A stretch of DNA of 64,000 nucleotides from Symbiodinium natans (GCA_905221605.1 CAJNDS010001213.1:690879-754878), one strand, 5' to 3'; positions 52,741-62,892 are shown, counted from the first letter of the stretch. Translations and numbers: made by a program. The notes: generated by a model not told the origin, from the sequence alone.

Positions 52741-53722
52741 AGTCGATTAGGGTTGAGTGGCCCATATAGTTCGAACATTTTATCGCCTGGGCCTTGAAGA
52801 TGAAAGGGGTTTAGGGTTAAGGCTTGATGTTGTAAGTTTCAGGGACCCCACCTCAAGGAATGCAAACCTTCAAGTCTTAGGGTTTAGGATTGAGCTGTGA
52901 GGGCTCATGGCAAAGTATCCCGAGGCTTGCAGCTCACCATGGTCATGTAGCCTGACCTCTAAACACTGGACCCCAAACCCGAAGCCGTGCCCACCGTCAA
53001 CCCTGAAGCTTACACTTAAGCTCTGTACATGTTGATCCCTTCTTGGACACCCGAAATTTAACGGCCCGCATCGTGGCAAGTAGCGAGAAAGGGGGCGCGC
53101 TGTTTTCAAGATGCCCACCCCAAGGCCCCTGAACCCCAAATCATATAAACCCTTGATTCAAGGTTCAATGAACCATTCAATGCTTTGGGGTTTTTTTTGT
53201 TTTACCGCGATCGTACTTTGAAGCTCCAAACCCTGAACCCATCTTTCCATCCTCATCGAGACAACACGCAGATGCTTATAGTTTAGGGCTGAGTTGCTTG
53301 TATTTGTCTGTGAAGAGCGCTGCTTCAAGCCTCGTGGCAACTGAGACTGCTAGACAAGACATGTGGCCCTTACCCTCACCAGTCAGCTCACTCCTGCTGA
53401 CCCTGGTAGTCGTGTTGCCTTGGCCCCCTTCGCTCATGTGGAAAAGCCCCCTACGCAGGTTGCACATTCGAGAACCCTATACAAACCCTCCGACACTTGT
53501 ATACAAATTTAAATAAGTTCCTCAGTTTATCAAGCCTAGAAGCCCTACATTTCCTACACATCATAAAAACTATGTGAGCCCTTCTATGCTCCCTGAACTG
53601 CTCAGGACCAATCACAGACAGCCCAAGTCACATGAGTCTTCCGTAGGGGATGTAGGTTTGGGGTTTGGGATTCAAGGTTTTTGGCTTTAGGTTTAATGCT
53701 TTAGAGCTCTATACTTTCGAAC

Positions 53723-53741
53723 TTTAGGGTTTCACCCTAAA
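53723..53741. repeat. Perfect hairpin of telomere-like words
   Basis: TTTAGGGT, three bases (TTC), ACCCTAAA: an exact inverted repeat at the point where the word orientation switches from TTTAGGG to CCCTAAA. Confidence 0.97.
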
Positions 53742-53829
53742 CCCAACTCCTAAACTTTCTAAACCCCCAAAATCCCTAAACCGTTCGAATCCCTAAACCC
53801 GGGGTTTCGGGTGTGATGTCTTCTGCCAA

Positions 53830-53895
53830 ATGCCGGCGCGGCGTAGCCGCAGCAGATCCGCCAGGCGCATCCGGGCCTCTTTTTGCTCAACCCCA
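53830..53895 (-). CDS. GC-rich minus-strand exon
   Basis: Reads VEQKEARMRLADLLRLRRAG then IWQ, a basic/acidic amphipathic helix with GC-rich third positions. The plus strand is open but gives an Arg/Ser-rich peptide. From 53900 to 55200 only weak open segments are seen. Confidence 0.42.
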
Positions 53896-55214
53896 CCCCA
53901 CCCTGAAAGCATCAAAAAACTGATGCAGAAGAAGACGGCCCCAAGCCACCCCACGCCTCTATCGAGTCCTGAAAGGTCCGATGCAATAGACTCTTTGGAG
54001 CAAGACGAGGCAGTACAAAGAGCATGCGGAGTCTTGGCCACTTGAGTCATATTTCGTTTTGGTTGATGTTTGTGTTTCTGTCTTTTGGTTCGTTTTTGTT
54101 TTTGTCCTTGAAGTTGTTGTGCATGAAACTTGGGTTTAGAAGGGGTCTGGTGCCTGCTGCAACTAGGATGGGTTTCAACTGGGGCTTCATGAAAGTTTCG
54201 AGTATATGGCAAGTTTTGCGCCCATTCCGGCCGAATCAAATACAACAAAGTTACTGCCGCACAAATTCCAAACCCAGGGCACAGTAGCCGGTCTCCAGTA
54301 CGAAGTGTAAACGTGTTCTAAGTAGGTCATGTAGGGTCTAGGGGCTCCCGCCCTCTGCCTGGCCGTTCGCCCCCAACCCCCGAGCGCCTAAACTTTCCCG
54401 CTGCCTACAACACTTTCCTTAAATTCCTAACCCTACAAATTTAAACTTAGGATGGCAACCTGGCTTGGCAAAGGACATCTTGTTTCTGGTGAACTCCTCT
54501 TTGGAGGCGCCTTTGGTACTTCGAAGTAGGCTTTGGGGCTTAGGGTTTAGGAGTTGTGTACATGCAAAGGGTCCATAATTTTGGATTAATGTTCTGGTTG
54601 CTGCGAGCCGGCCTCATCCTAGGGGTCTCCGGCAGCCACCCTCAACCCGCACACTTCATTGTGAGGGCGGTAGTTGTAACTGGGCTTATGAGTAGGACCC
54701 CTGTGGTTGTAGCTGACGGTTCAGCACCGTATTTGGGGTACTTATTAACCCCACCTATGCTGCAGCACGTCTTTGTGCGGGATTGCTGGTAGGTCTCTCT
54801 AGGATTCTAGGACGCACAATTGTAATTACCCCTGTCCTTCGTTTGAGGGGTTGTCCTGGCGAGGAGGTAGGCGTCCTTACAAACGACATTCAACAAGGAA
54901 TGGGTTTGTTTTTGTCACTCAGCTACTTGTCCCCGCCTCCCAGCCATGCATGCAGATGTGGCCTTATCTTTCCACATGATTTCGTGAAGGGGGCAGTATG
55001 ATTATGCCAACCTCATCTGACAGCATGTGCTGTGCTGAAGAACGCCACAACTGGGCATTTCTGATGAAGCCCTAAACCCGCTAAATGGCGGGCAAACTCT
55101 GAACTCTGAGCGTTGAGTTTCCAAGCGTGTCAGCGCCGAATCCAATGCCGAAAGCCCCTAAGCTCCAAGCCCTATCTCCTTGCAGTTTAGGGGCTCAAAA
55201 TTCAGATCGGCCCG

Positions 55215-55304
55215 AGGTTGCGAACCCCTCCCCCCAAAAAAGCAAAGAAAGCTGACACCATTAAGGTTTACGGTCTAGTCTATAAGGCTGGCGATTTCCA
55301 TGAG
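55215..55304 (+). CDS. Exon-like block with Lys cluster
   Basis: Reads PPKKAKKADTIKVYGLVYKA then GDFHE, ending at GTTAGG. Confidence 0.33.
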
Positions 55305-55549
55305 GTTAGGGCTGGAAGCCCTCAGGGCTCAACCCGTTGGCAGTCTAAATCGTCAAGCCAGGAGAAGAAAAACAAATGGATGAATATGTATATATATATG
55401 TTTATACGTAGCTATAAATAAATAAATGAATATATATATATAGGTGTGTATATATAAGAAAAAAACAGTACACCTTCAAAGTATCATTGTCCGATAATGG
55501 ATGTGTTCCATTTGAGGGTTCATAGGTTATGTAAACCTCCTCAGATACA

Positions 55550-55613
55550 GGCGCGAACTCTGGCCCTCACCTGCGAGCGATGCCATCGTGTTGTGCAGAG
55601 GTTGGAGGACTGA
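55550..55613 (+). CDS. Exon with C-x2-C-H motif
   Basis: After AGATACAG: ARTLALTCERCHRVVQRLED and a stop. C-x2-C-H is typical of small zinc-binding units; the family is not clear. Confidence 0.36.
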
Positions 55614-56763
55614 CCACCGACCAGTGTAGGGTTTGGGGATTTGGAGCCCCATGCCCAGCCTTGAACGTTACTGCAGTGCAGTGAAAGCCTATAGGCCCTT
55701 GCGCGTCAAACTCTGCGACCCTATAGTGTCAAGAGGGCCGAGGATATTATTAGACCACACACCTGCAAGGCTAAAGCTTGCCGCGCGCATTTCCCTTTTC
55801 ATGGGATGGGTCCGCAATGAAACCCAGCAAGCGACCTCAAACCCAACAAGATACCCTTTTCCGCGAGCCTGTCGCACTAAATCAGGCCACCACCCTGGAA
55901 CATGAACCCCAATTGTTGCTAGCGTTAAAGCTTTCATTCTTCCTCTACTTGAAGAACCCCAAGCCTCTTATTGTCCGACAATCAAAAGCATGGAAGGTGC
56001 TTGTTTTCTGACCGGCGCTTAAGCCCTGCAAGCCCTCAACCTTGTACACCTGGACCCATGAAGTATCCAGAGCCTCCATCCGCAAAATCAAGCTAGGCGC
56101 GATGATAATGGGTGGCTCAAGCTTTAGGTTAGGGTTTCGGCCGCTCGTGGCTCCTGCTCTCAAAAACAAACTCGCGTACCTTTAAACCCAGGGGCCGCAA
56201 GAACCCCAAGCCACATTCTGTAGGTGGTTGACAGAAACCCTATAAACCCTAAACCCTCTTCTAAGATCCCCTTGCTAGCCTGCAAGCCGGGCAGCTCCCC
56301 CTCTGTGGCCATTTTGCCGAGGAGGCTGTGCCCCAGCGGAGGGCCAGCGATGGAGGAATTTACCAACTCCTGAAGGCTGGGCTTACGGACCGTCGCGGTC
56401 CCGAGTTGAGGCGTCAGAAGCTGGAGGGTTTTGTCAGGGCTAGGGTTTAGGCCCTTAGGCTCTGGCTGCATACCTCGGTTCTATGTATATAGGACATCAA
56501 GGATTCTTACACGGGGCTTGCATGATGCCAGCCTACCACAGCCTGAACAGGACCTCACCTATACCCTACACCACAAGCCAGAGACGCACGCTTGAACTTA
56601 ATTCATCACCTTGTGCTTTGAGACTAGGAAGCCCGAGCATGCCCACGTAGAGTACCCTTAAGGCGAGCTGCCTTAGGTTATTAAGGCTTCCAGGCCACTT
56701 TAGCCTAGATCCCCTAAACCCTACATTCCCCACTTTGGAGGGTGACCTGTGCCATTTGCACAG

Positions 56764-56838
56764 CAGGCGATCGCGCTGCTGCTGAGGAAGCGCGGCTTCG
56801 ATCGCAAGACGCCTGTGCCCTTCGAAGAGCTGGACAGG
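56764..56838 (+). CDS. GC-rich exon
   Basis: After TTGCACAG: QAIALLLRKRGFDRKTPVPF then EELDR, ending at a GC donor (GCTGTG). Strongly coding in character; a helix followed by an FxELD-type segment. The block at 56280-56390 is open on both strands (minus reads PPLGHSLLGKMATEGELPGL). Confidence 0.48.
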
Positions 56839-57124
56839 GCTGTGTGTTTGTTGTTGAAGCCAAGATGGGTACCAGGTTTTCTGGCAGTCGTGCAACTATT
56901 CCCCAAACAGTGTGTCAACACTAAGGGGTTGCTACTGTAAGTAAGAGTTTAAGAGTGGCCAGGTAGATGTTGCTGCGCAGAGCGCGCGGCCAGCGCGCAC
57001 GGCCTTGATTGGACCATGCGTTTACTCTCGAAGCCTGCTCGCCTTTGGGACGACATCGTGCTCTCGCCATAGGTGCGGGCGTGGCCACAAGCGCCGTCCT
57101 CGAAGTTGTCGTTGTTTTTTAGGC

Positions 57125-57415
57125 TTCTGGATTCGCGAAATGCGAAACGGTCGTCGCTTTTGGACGTCTGCACTCGCCAAATTCGAAACCGACCTTGCGG
57201 GTTTGGGGCGTCCGTGTTCACCAAACGCGAAAATGTCGTGGGTTTTGGGCGTCCGTGCTCGCGAAATGCGGAACTGTCGTCGCGTGCGGGTGTCTGAGTT
57301 TGCGAAATGCGAGACTGTCATCGCTTTTCAAATGCCGTCGTTGCTTTTCTCTTTTTTGGACGTGTGGGGTTCGCCGAATGCGAAACTGTCGGTGTTCACG
57401 AAATGCGAGACTGGG
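57125..57415. repeat. Diverged tandem array, about 43-bp unit
   Basis: Core TTCGCGAAATGCGAAACTGTC recurs near 57132, 57174, 57217, 57260, 57300, 57371 and 57393, with TTTTGGGCGTCCGTG between. Divergent copies; frames on both strands are open, giving repeat-like peptides, which I do not call genes. Confidence 0.85.
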
Positions 57416-57967
57416 CCCTAGGCTGGCATAGTTGCTTTCCGCAACAAGTGCAAGCAATAAATGAAAACAGTGAGGATGATGTTCGTTGCAGGTGGCATCA
57501 TTTTGCCACGTCTCATATGTTTGAGTTTAAATATCATTCTAGTGTCTCATAATGTTGGCGCTACAAACTGCAGTTGTATGTCGAATTATGAGAAATGGGA
57601 GGTTTGTGTTATTGGGTTTGTGTTATATGGTATGTCTTGGATAATCGACGGCTGTGGGCTGTGTAAGTTGGCAGCCCGCTTGGAATGTGAGCCCTCAGAG
57701 GTGCCATTTCAGCAGCGGGGGACTTGATTTTTGCATGTACACGCCAAGCCAAAATCCTTTAAGCCCCAGCATTCCAAGGCGGATCTGTTCTTCCAAAGCC
57801 CCGCAAGTCTCCAGATTTGGGTGGCACCCCATTGAACCTTAAAAGACTGCTTAAAGTCTATAGTAACCCCTTCCAGGGTGAGGCCCTACAGCCGAAACCC
57901 CAAACCCTAAGCCCTTCGTTTCGTCCCCAACTTGAGGGTTCATGGTTTCACGGGTTCAATCCATCCC

Positions 57968-58105
57968 TGGAGCACTATATAAGCCTGAAGGCTTCAATAA
58001 GTCCCCAGCTCTACCGGACCCCAATCTAGATGGACCGACGCGTGCCCCAGCTGCTGGTTTTACCTTGATACAATCCAAACTGGCTCTTTGTTATTTATTA
58101 AAGGA
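57968..58105 (+). CDS. Exon-like block
   Basis: Reads YKPEGFNKSPALPDPNLDGP then TRAPAAGFTLIQSKLALCYL. The bases ACTATATAAG at its start resemble a TATA box, but dinoflagellates rarely use one. Confidence 0.32.
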
Positions 58106-58499
58106 GGGTTAAGGGTTAAAGGTGTTGGCTGGAGTTTGGGCAACGCAGTTGTTCATCCATCTTTTCTTTGTTGGAGTTCGCAAGATCTGATTTAGGACTG
58201 TTTTCTTCGCGAGTAAGGGGCAGGCCAACGCAAAACCCTGAAATTTGCCAGAAAACCTAATCCCAGGCAAGCCGAGAGGCGCACCGGGATTACTCCACGA
58301 GCGCCTCAAACCCTCAGCCTTACCTAAGGACATATCAGTCTGTAGTTACAAAGGCAAGGGAAGCCTTATCTTCTTATATTTGTCTCAAACTCAGATGCCC
58401 TCAACACAGAGCCCTGAAGCTGTTGCCCCCGGTGGGCCGAAAACCCTACACCACACCCCAGACCCCCTACGGCCCCACTTAAAACAACCCTCACCTCAG

Positions 58500-58559
58500 A
58501 GCCACCTCCAGGAGATCGACGGCCACCCACTGGTCGCCACTTGCTTCTACACTAAAGCC
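58500..58559 (+). CDS. GC-rich exon
   Basis: After CACCTCAG: SHLQEIDGHPLVATCFYTKA and a stop. Codon composition is coding-like. Confidence 0.4.
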
Positions 58560-58854
58560 TAAACCTTAAAACCCTTAAAACCCTCATCCCTGAGCCGAAA
58601 AGCTTCTTTTGGGTGCCTGCATGCCAGTCCCTATGTGCCCTTGGCGGATTTAGCCTCAGCGCGCCCTGAGAACACCCAACCCGTGTTGGTCTGTCACCGC
58701 GGCGATGGTCACTGTTTACCCTGATGCACCATCCAACAAAGAATGGACTATAACTTGGAGATGACCATGAGTGTAGTTGGCTTGCAGGTTTGCGTTCTGA
58801 GCCCTCCCATGGCATCCCCTCTGCGTCCATGAAGAATTATATGCATGCAGATAT

Positions 58855-58887
58855 CACCCCCCCCGCTCCCCCCCCCCCCCTCCCCCC
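58855..58887. repeat. Poly-C tract with G/T interruptions
   Basis: Runs of C broken by single G and T. Similar C or G runs lie at 9598-9611, 25377-25400 and 44744-44760. Confidence 0.95.
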
Positions 58888-59186
58888 TTCCCAATTGTCC
58901 TCTCGTGGTGTGGTCGCCTCTTTTCCCTGTCGCGTTGTGGGGGTTCGGGTTTAAGGTTTAAGGTTTAAGGTTTAGTGTTGAAGCCTACTCCTGTACATGT
59001 CATCCTGTAGCAGTTGCACCATGCATTTTTCCTTTGTTGCTTATAGGCCCGAACAGTAGCCTTGAGCATGTTTAAGACAAGCATGTACAGTTTCACATTA
59101 GACATAGTAGGTGCCAAACCCTACAAAGCAGCTCTTGTCTCTTCGTTTGTGCGTGTAAAATCTTCGCGTTTTGTGAGTGCTTTGCC

Positions 59187-60176
59187 ATGGCTTTGAGGGA
59201 CGATTCTGGGGAATTGCGCAGTCCACTGGTTTCTTCCTCACAGCCTGCTGGTACTCACCAGCAGGTTATGAGCCCAACGCTTGGGCAGGGCTACGGCACC
59301 AATCCACCGCATCCATCTCCACCTCCCGGAGGGGATGGTTTGCAGCACTCAGGTTCAATGCCACCGCGTGAATCAGGCCAGTCAGGTGCAGTGGGCCTTG
59401 AACCTAATACGGCTACGGGAGGGGCATTGGGAGGCACAGGCCAGCATGAATCATCGCGAGGTTCAGGGGAAGTGCCACCAATGTCGACCACCAGTGAGGG
59501 TGGTGAGAGCGCACACCAAATTGTGCATGTGCCCGGCAACACACCGGGCGGGAGCCCAGGTCTGCAGACCAGCACTGGCATGCCAGGTACCGCGAGTGGT
59601 GAAGCAGCGCCAGGTGGAGCAGTCGCTGGGGACTCCCATGTTGAGGGGTTCCTTACCCCGCGCTCCCAGCAAGGACAGGGTTTGCCCACTATTGCAGAAA
59701 TGGTTGAGGGTTTCCCTGGGGCTGGGCTCCAGCTCATGTCAAGGGTTGGGGATTTTTTCAGAGTTGCCCGCACTGAGGTCATGCAGGTCCCGGTGTGGCA
59801 GGACTCACACGCAACGCCACCACGAAGTGCTACCCGTTCCATGGGTAGTCCGGGGGGTGCACCAGGGCAGTTGGCTTTGGGAGATGGGAGTTTGGGTTCT
59901 GCTAGTGGGTCGCCGCCGCAAGTGGGGCCACAAGGAACGCCAACATCCTTTGCACCACCGCACCCCGGAAGGGAGGGCCCGCTCCTGAACGCCGACATGC
60001 TGCAGCGCATGCAAGTTTTGGAACGTAGGGCTCCCCTATTGTACGGTAACATGCCTGATAGCCCCAATCCCGTTCAGACTCAACCTCCTTGCCCCAGGAC
60101 GCAATTCCAGCGGAGGTTGCTAGGCAGTTGGCGGGGTTTGATCAAAATGTCAAATTGGTTGGATCTGACCCTGTAG
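59187..60176 (+). CDS. Copia-type retroelement gag-like N-terminal protein, broken
   Basis: ATG start, MALRDDSGELRSPLVSSS, then about 200 residues rich in Gly, Ser, Pro and Gln, a short segment DFFRVARTEVMQVPVWQD, and ADMLQRMQVLERRAPLLYG. From memory this layout (disordered N-terminus, 'LQRMQ.LE.RAPLLYG') recurs at the start of Ty1/copia polyproteins in predicted dinoflagellate proteomes. The gag zinc knuckle, protease, integrase and reverse transcriptase are absent. Near 60090-60105 the frame shifts: the stop at 60176 is off-frame, while a second plus frame reads EVARQLAGFDQNVKLVGSDP up to about 60231. A truncated, frame-shifted copy. No LTRs could be defined. Confidence 0.72.
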   Translation: MALRDDSGELRSPLVSSSQPAGTHQQVMSPTLGQGYGTNPPHPSPPPGGDGLQHSGSMPPRESGQSGAVGLEPNTATGGALGGTGQHESSRGSGEVPPMSTTSEGGESAHQIVHVPGNTPGGSPGLQTSTGMPGTASGEAAPGGAVAGDSHVEGFLTPRSQQGQGLPTIAEMVEGFPGAGLQLMSRVGDFFRVARTEVMQVPVWQDSHATPPRSATRSMGSPGGAPGQLALGDGSLGSASGSPPQVGPQGTPTSFAPPHPGREGPLLNADMLQRMQVLERRAPLLYGNMPDSPNPVQTQPPCPRTQFQRRLLGSWRGLIKMSNWLDLTL

Positions 60177-60300
60177 CCGTTGCATTCGACCTTCTCAGAA
60201 TGAGGCATCATGATAATAAATTTTTCTGATGAAAGTGAGTAATTTTAATAATAATACTAACAGTAATAATACACCATCATACCTTTTACGGGAAGAACGA
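60105..60300 (+). pseudogene. Off-frame continuation of the copia gag-like frame, then AT-rich tail
   Basis: The continuation VAVAFDLLRMRH runs into TGA at about 60229-60231. It is followed by AATAATAATAC-rich sequence and by an octamer repeat (CCCTCATT, about five copies at 60304-60338). Nothing of pol follows, so the element ends or is cut here. Confidence 0.55.
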
Positions 60301-60838
60301 GGGCCCTCATTCCCTCATTCCCTCATTCCCTCATTCCCTACTAAGAACCAGGGGGTTTCAGAAGTTGAGGGATTGAGTTTAGGGCTCATGAAGAGGGGGG
60401 GGGTGGAGTTTGCAAGGTTTCCTTATTGCCCTTGGGAGGGCTGTGGAAGGTATAACGTCATCCTGTGATTTGGAATCCTGTGAAGTGCTAAAACTTCGCC
60501 CGCAGGGATTTTAGCCCAAGGGTTTTAGGGTATGACAAAACAGCAACAACTATCCCCGTATAGGAACACATTGGTCCGCACAGAACTGCTGTCGTTTTGG
60601 GGGGACGCCGCTCCTCAGACTCGTTTTGGCACAGACAGGATAGTTGAGTATTGCATCGTGCTTTTAGTTTGAGTTTAATTTAGTCGGTAGTGTCAGAGTT
60701 TGGGGTATTTAAGGGGGTTAGGGTTTCGGGTTGAGGGTCCTAGGCATGTGAGCTTGGACGGGAGGCACGAAGTGGCCTTATATTTGGTTCTTATCTCCGG
60801 GAGGGCTTGTGCGCCTGAACCTTAAATCCGTATTTTAG

Positions 60839-61303
60839 CTTTTGACTTGTGCTGGAAAGGGTTGTGAAGAGAGCCATGATATGGATCTCTCAGCAGCTGT
60901 TCGAGCTGCCGCTCGCAAGACCAAGACTGAGTCTGAGTCTAAGCGAGAACCACCTGCAGGCGCCGGGATCCCTCTATCAGCAGCTGTTCGAGCTGCTGGT
61001 CACAAGACTGAGTCTGAGCGAGAACCAGCTGCAGGCGCCCGCCCTCTATCAGCAGCTGTTCAGGCTGCTGCTCACAAGACTGAGTCTGAGCGAGAAGCAG
61101 ACGCACGGACCCCATCCAGCAGACTGAGTTTCTTGAAGTCCGTGGTGGCCAAGAGACATGGGGCATGTGGTTCAGATTTGGCGAGGAAGCGCAAATTCAA
61201 TATGACTTTTGCAGCTCTTCGCAAGATGTCAGACGTCACGCTGCTCGCTCATGTTAGCCTGACGTATGAAGTAAATCTTTCTCCAAGACTACGGTTACTT
61301 AAG
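60839..61303 (+). CDS. Exon 1 (visible) of DGMDQ-family gene: 24-residue repeats
   Basis: Begins after GTATTTTAG in phase 0 and ends AAG before GTATGT, phase 0. Three repeats of about 24 residues (LSAAVRAAGHKTESEREPAA and variants; 72-bp period with one longer unit) are followed by unique sequence LARKRKFNMTFAALRKMSDV. In-frame ATG codons exist but no start is certain; the repeats may be the N-terminal region. An alternative frame of the repeat reads LTRLSLSENQLQAP, which mimics a leucine-rich repeat, but stops at 61127; the chosen frame goes on for 50 more codons and splices in phase. Confidence 0.6.
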
Positions 61304-61347
61304 GTATGTCTTGCTGCCTGAGGCTGCTACGGGGCTCTTCCTCCCAG

Positions 61348-61461
61348 AGAAAAAAGGTTCCTGCGAAGAAGCCACGGCCCCATTACAACAACAAGAAGCG
61401 AGCTGCTGCAGCGAAAAGCCGTCGCAAAACTTCCGGGCCTTCGCAACTCGGTCCTTCACTA
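61348..61461 (+). CDS. Exon 2 of DGMDQ-family gene: basic segment
   Basis: Thirty-eight codons, phase 0 at both ends, between CTTCCTCCCAG and GTCACT. RKKVPAKKPRPHYNNKKRAA ... KSRRK is very basic and fits DNA or RNA binding or nuclear targeting. The preceding intron is 44 bases. Confidence 0.6.
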
Positions 61462-61654
61462 GTCACTACTTTGCGGTTTCGTTGTTTTTTGGGTTTAGGG
61501 TTCGGGGTTTAGGGTTTGGGGTTTCGGGTTTGAGGTTTCGACTTTGGGGTTTAAGGGTTTGGGGTTTAGGCCTTGAGGTTTTGGGTGTTGAGGGTACCAC
61601 CCCGAAGCACATACACCCTAAACCCTAAACCCTAAACCCTAAACTAGTCCGCAG
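61462..61654. repeat. Intron with inverted TTTAGGG / CCCTAAA arrays
   Basis: The left half holds GGTTTAGGG, GGTTTGGGG and GGTTTCGGG words (61484-61590); the right half holds four perfect CCCTAAA units (61616-61644). The two halves could pair. The acceptor GTCCGCAG follows directly. This is a clear case of the window-wide words lying inside an intron. Confidence 0.85.
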
Positions 61655-61840
61655 GTTCAAAGAACGCGGGCTGGACAAGTCTCGCTTGGCCCACTCTTCG
61701 ATGGCAAGGCTTGCAACTGTTCCCGAAAAACATGCTGGAAGCAACTGGCGACCTTGCGAGACAGTGTCGAAGACTTCGTGCGTCGCTTTCACAGTTTGGA
61801 GAAGCTGGAGCAGGACGAGTTTGTTTCTCTCTCTGCCTTG
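61655..61840 (+). CDS. Exon 3 of DGMDQ-family gene: Cys motif
   Basis: Sixty-two codons, phase 0 at both ends. VSLGPLFDGKACNCSRKTCW is followed by LRDSVEDFVRRFHSLEKLEQ. C-x-C-x4-C is characteristic of the start of this family as I recall it and is probably metal binding. Two other frames are open but lack this motif and the phase match. Donor GTATTG; next intron 55 bases. Confidence 0.68.
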
Positions 61841-61895
61841 GTATTGTGGTTTTGGGTTGCAATTCAAAAGGGTTTCGAGTGGGTTTTCGTTGTAG

Positions 61896-62214
61896 TTTGC
61901 TGGTCGGCCATGTTTGACATCTGAGATTCGCCAAGTATATGGGGAAGATGCTGAGACTGCAGGGGGTGCCACATCGTCACAGCAAACCAGGATTCAATAT
62001 CAACTGCTGGGAATTGACTTGGGCCCCGAGTGCCTCGCAGGTGTTCTCGGGATGGGGACCAAGCGCTTTCGGAAGGCAGTGCGAGGCGTTCCGGATATGA
62101 GGTTCAGCCAGTTTGGTGGCTCAGTTCGAGAATGCCCCAAGTCGAACTCCATTGACAAGTTCCTGTTCGATCTGCATGGGACTGTTGCTGAGACATTGCC
62201 GACTGAGTTTCTCG
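61896..62214 (+). CDS. Exon 4 of DGMDQ-family gene
   Basis: After TTCGTTGTAG: SEIRQVYGEDAETAGGATSS, then CLAGVLGMGTKRFRKAVRGV PDMRF, then SIDKFLFDLHGTVAETLPTE. In the family, 'LLG.g..R..r...' and 'SvD.FL...h...AE.LP' occur in this order. The exon ends in phase 1 at a GC donor (GCATAG), and the next begins with two bases that complete an Asp codon. Confidence 0.7.
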
Positions 62215-62290
62215 GCATAGTCTCAGTCAATGGATTTCCGGTGTCAAGGTGTTTTATGAGACTTCCGCGTATCTCTGCACATCTCTGCAG

Positions 62291-62547
62291 ATTTGAACCT
62301 GAAAGTGTGTGTGCCAAGGTTCCTCGGAGGCAAGTGCCGCAAAAGCTGCAAGCCACGGGCCACAGCCGGACAGCTTCAAGAGCTCAACTTGAGATGCAAC
62401 CTTGGGGGTGACAAGGACGGCAACCGTCCTGATGACGACAACGACTCTGTGGGGTCGGATGGCAGCCCACACCCTGGCGATATCATCGTGCCTCCCGAGC
62501 AAGCGCAGGATGATATGGACCTCGTTCAAGAAATGGAACTTGACCGG
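62291..62547 (+). CDS. Exon 5 of DGMDQ-family gene: basic then acidic linker
   Basis: After ATCTCTGCAG. FLGGKCRKSCKPRATAGQLQ is followed by NRPDDDNDSVGSDGSPHPGD and DDMDLVQEMELDR. Basic and acidic linkers are usual here in the family. Ends phase 0 before GTCTTG. Confidence 0.66.
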
Positions 62548-62644
62548 GTCTTGTGGTCCAAGTTCCTTGTTTGCTATTTAAAGCTGTCTGACTCTTGCAA
62601 GATTCATGTCATGTGATGCCTTCTTTGAAGTGGGTTTGTATTCT

Positions 62645-62884
62645 AATGGGGAGGCGTGTGACACGTGTTGGGGTCGGGGTATGTTTCGCGGGTATGTTTC
62701 GGGGTATGTTTCGGGGGTATGTTTCGGGTATGTTTCGCGGCATCAAGAGCTACTTTACCTCCAATTTCGGGGGGATGTGACGGGGTATGTTTCGGGGGTA
62801 TGTTGCGTGGTATGTTTCGGGGTATGTCTCGCGGGTCGTGCAACCCGTGTGCCATTTCTTAAACCTGAGCCCCCCCACAAAGAA
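62645..62884. mobile_element. Intron-borne ~240-bp repeat element, copy 1
   Basis: Fills most of the intron 62548-62892. It runs from AATGGGGAGGCGTG to TTAAACCTGAGCCCC and its core is a run of GGTATGTTTCGGG words. Copy 2 lies at 63074-63316 in the same orientation with the same internal order. The acceptor AAACTAAG follows 8 bases after the repeat end. No coding capacity is credible. Confidence 0.85.
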
Positions 62885-62892
62885 AAACTAAG

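Noticed and set aside
57022-57321. 99-codon minus frame with repeated SNxASxDxxKRRPFRIS-like words
   Set aside because: It follows from the 43-bp array, whose copies diverge without keeping a reading frame; both strands are open.
57968-57980. TATATAAG as a TATA-box promoter
   Set aside because: Falls inside an open exon-like block and there is no other promoter evidence.
60849-61127. Leucine-rich-repeat protein in the second frame of the 72-bp repeat
   Set aside because: Only two good units, an early stop, and no phase-compatible continuation; the first frame goes on and splices in phase. Kept as a finding, not as a gene.
62643-62855. Minus-strand frame with IPRNIPPKHTP repeats
   Set aside because: Lies inside the intron-borne element; the peptide repeat comes from GGTATGTTTCGG words.
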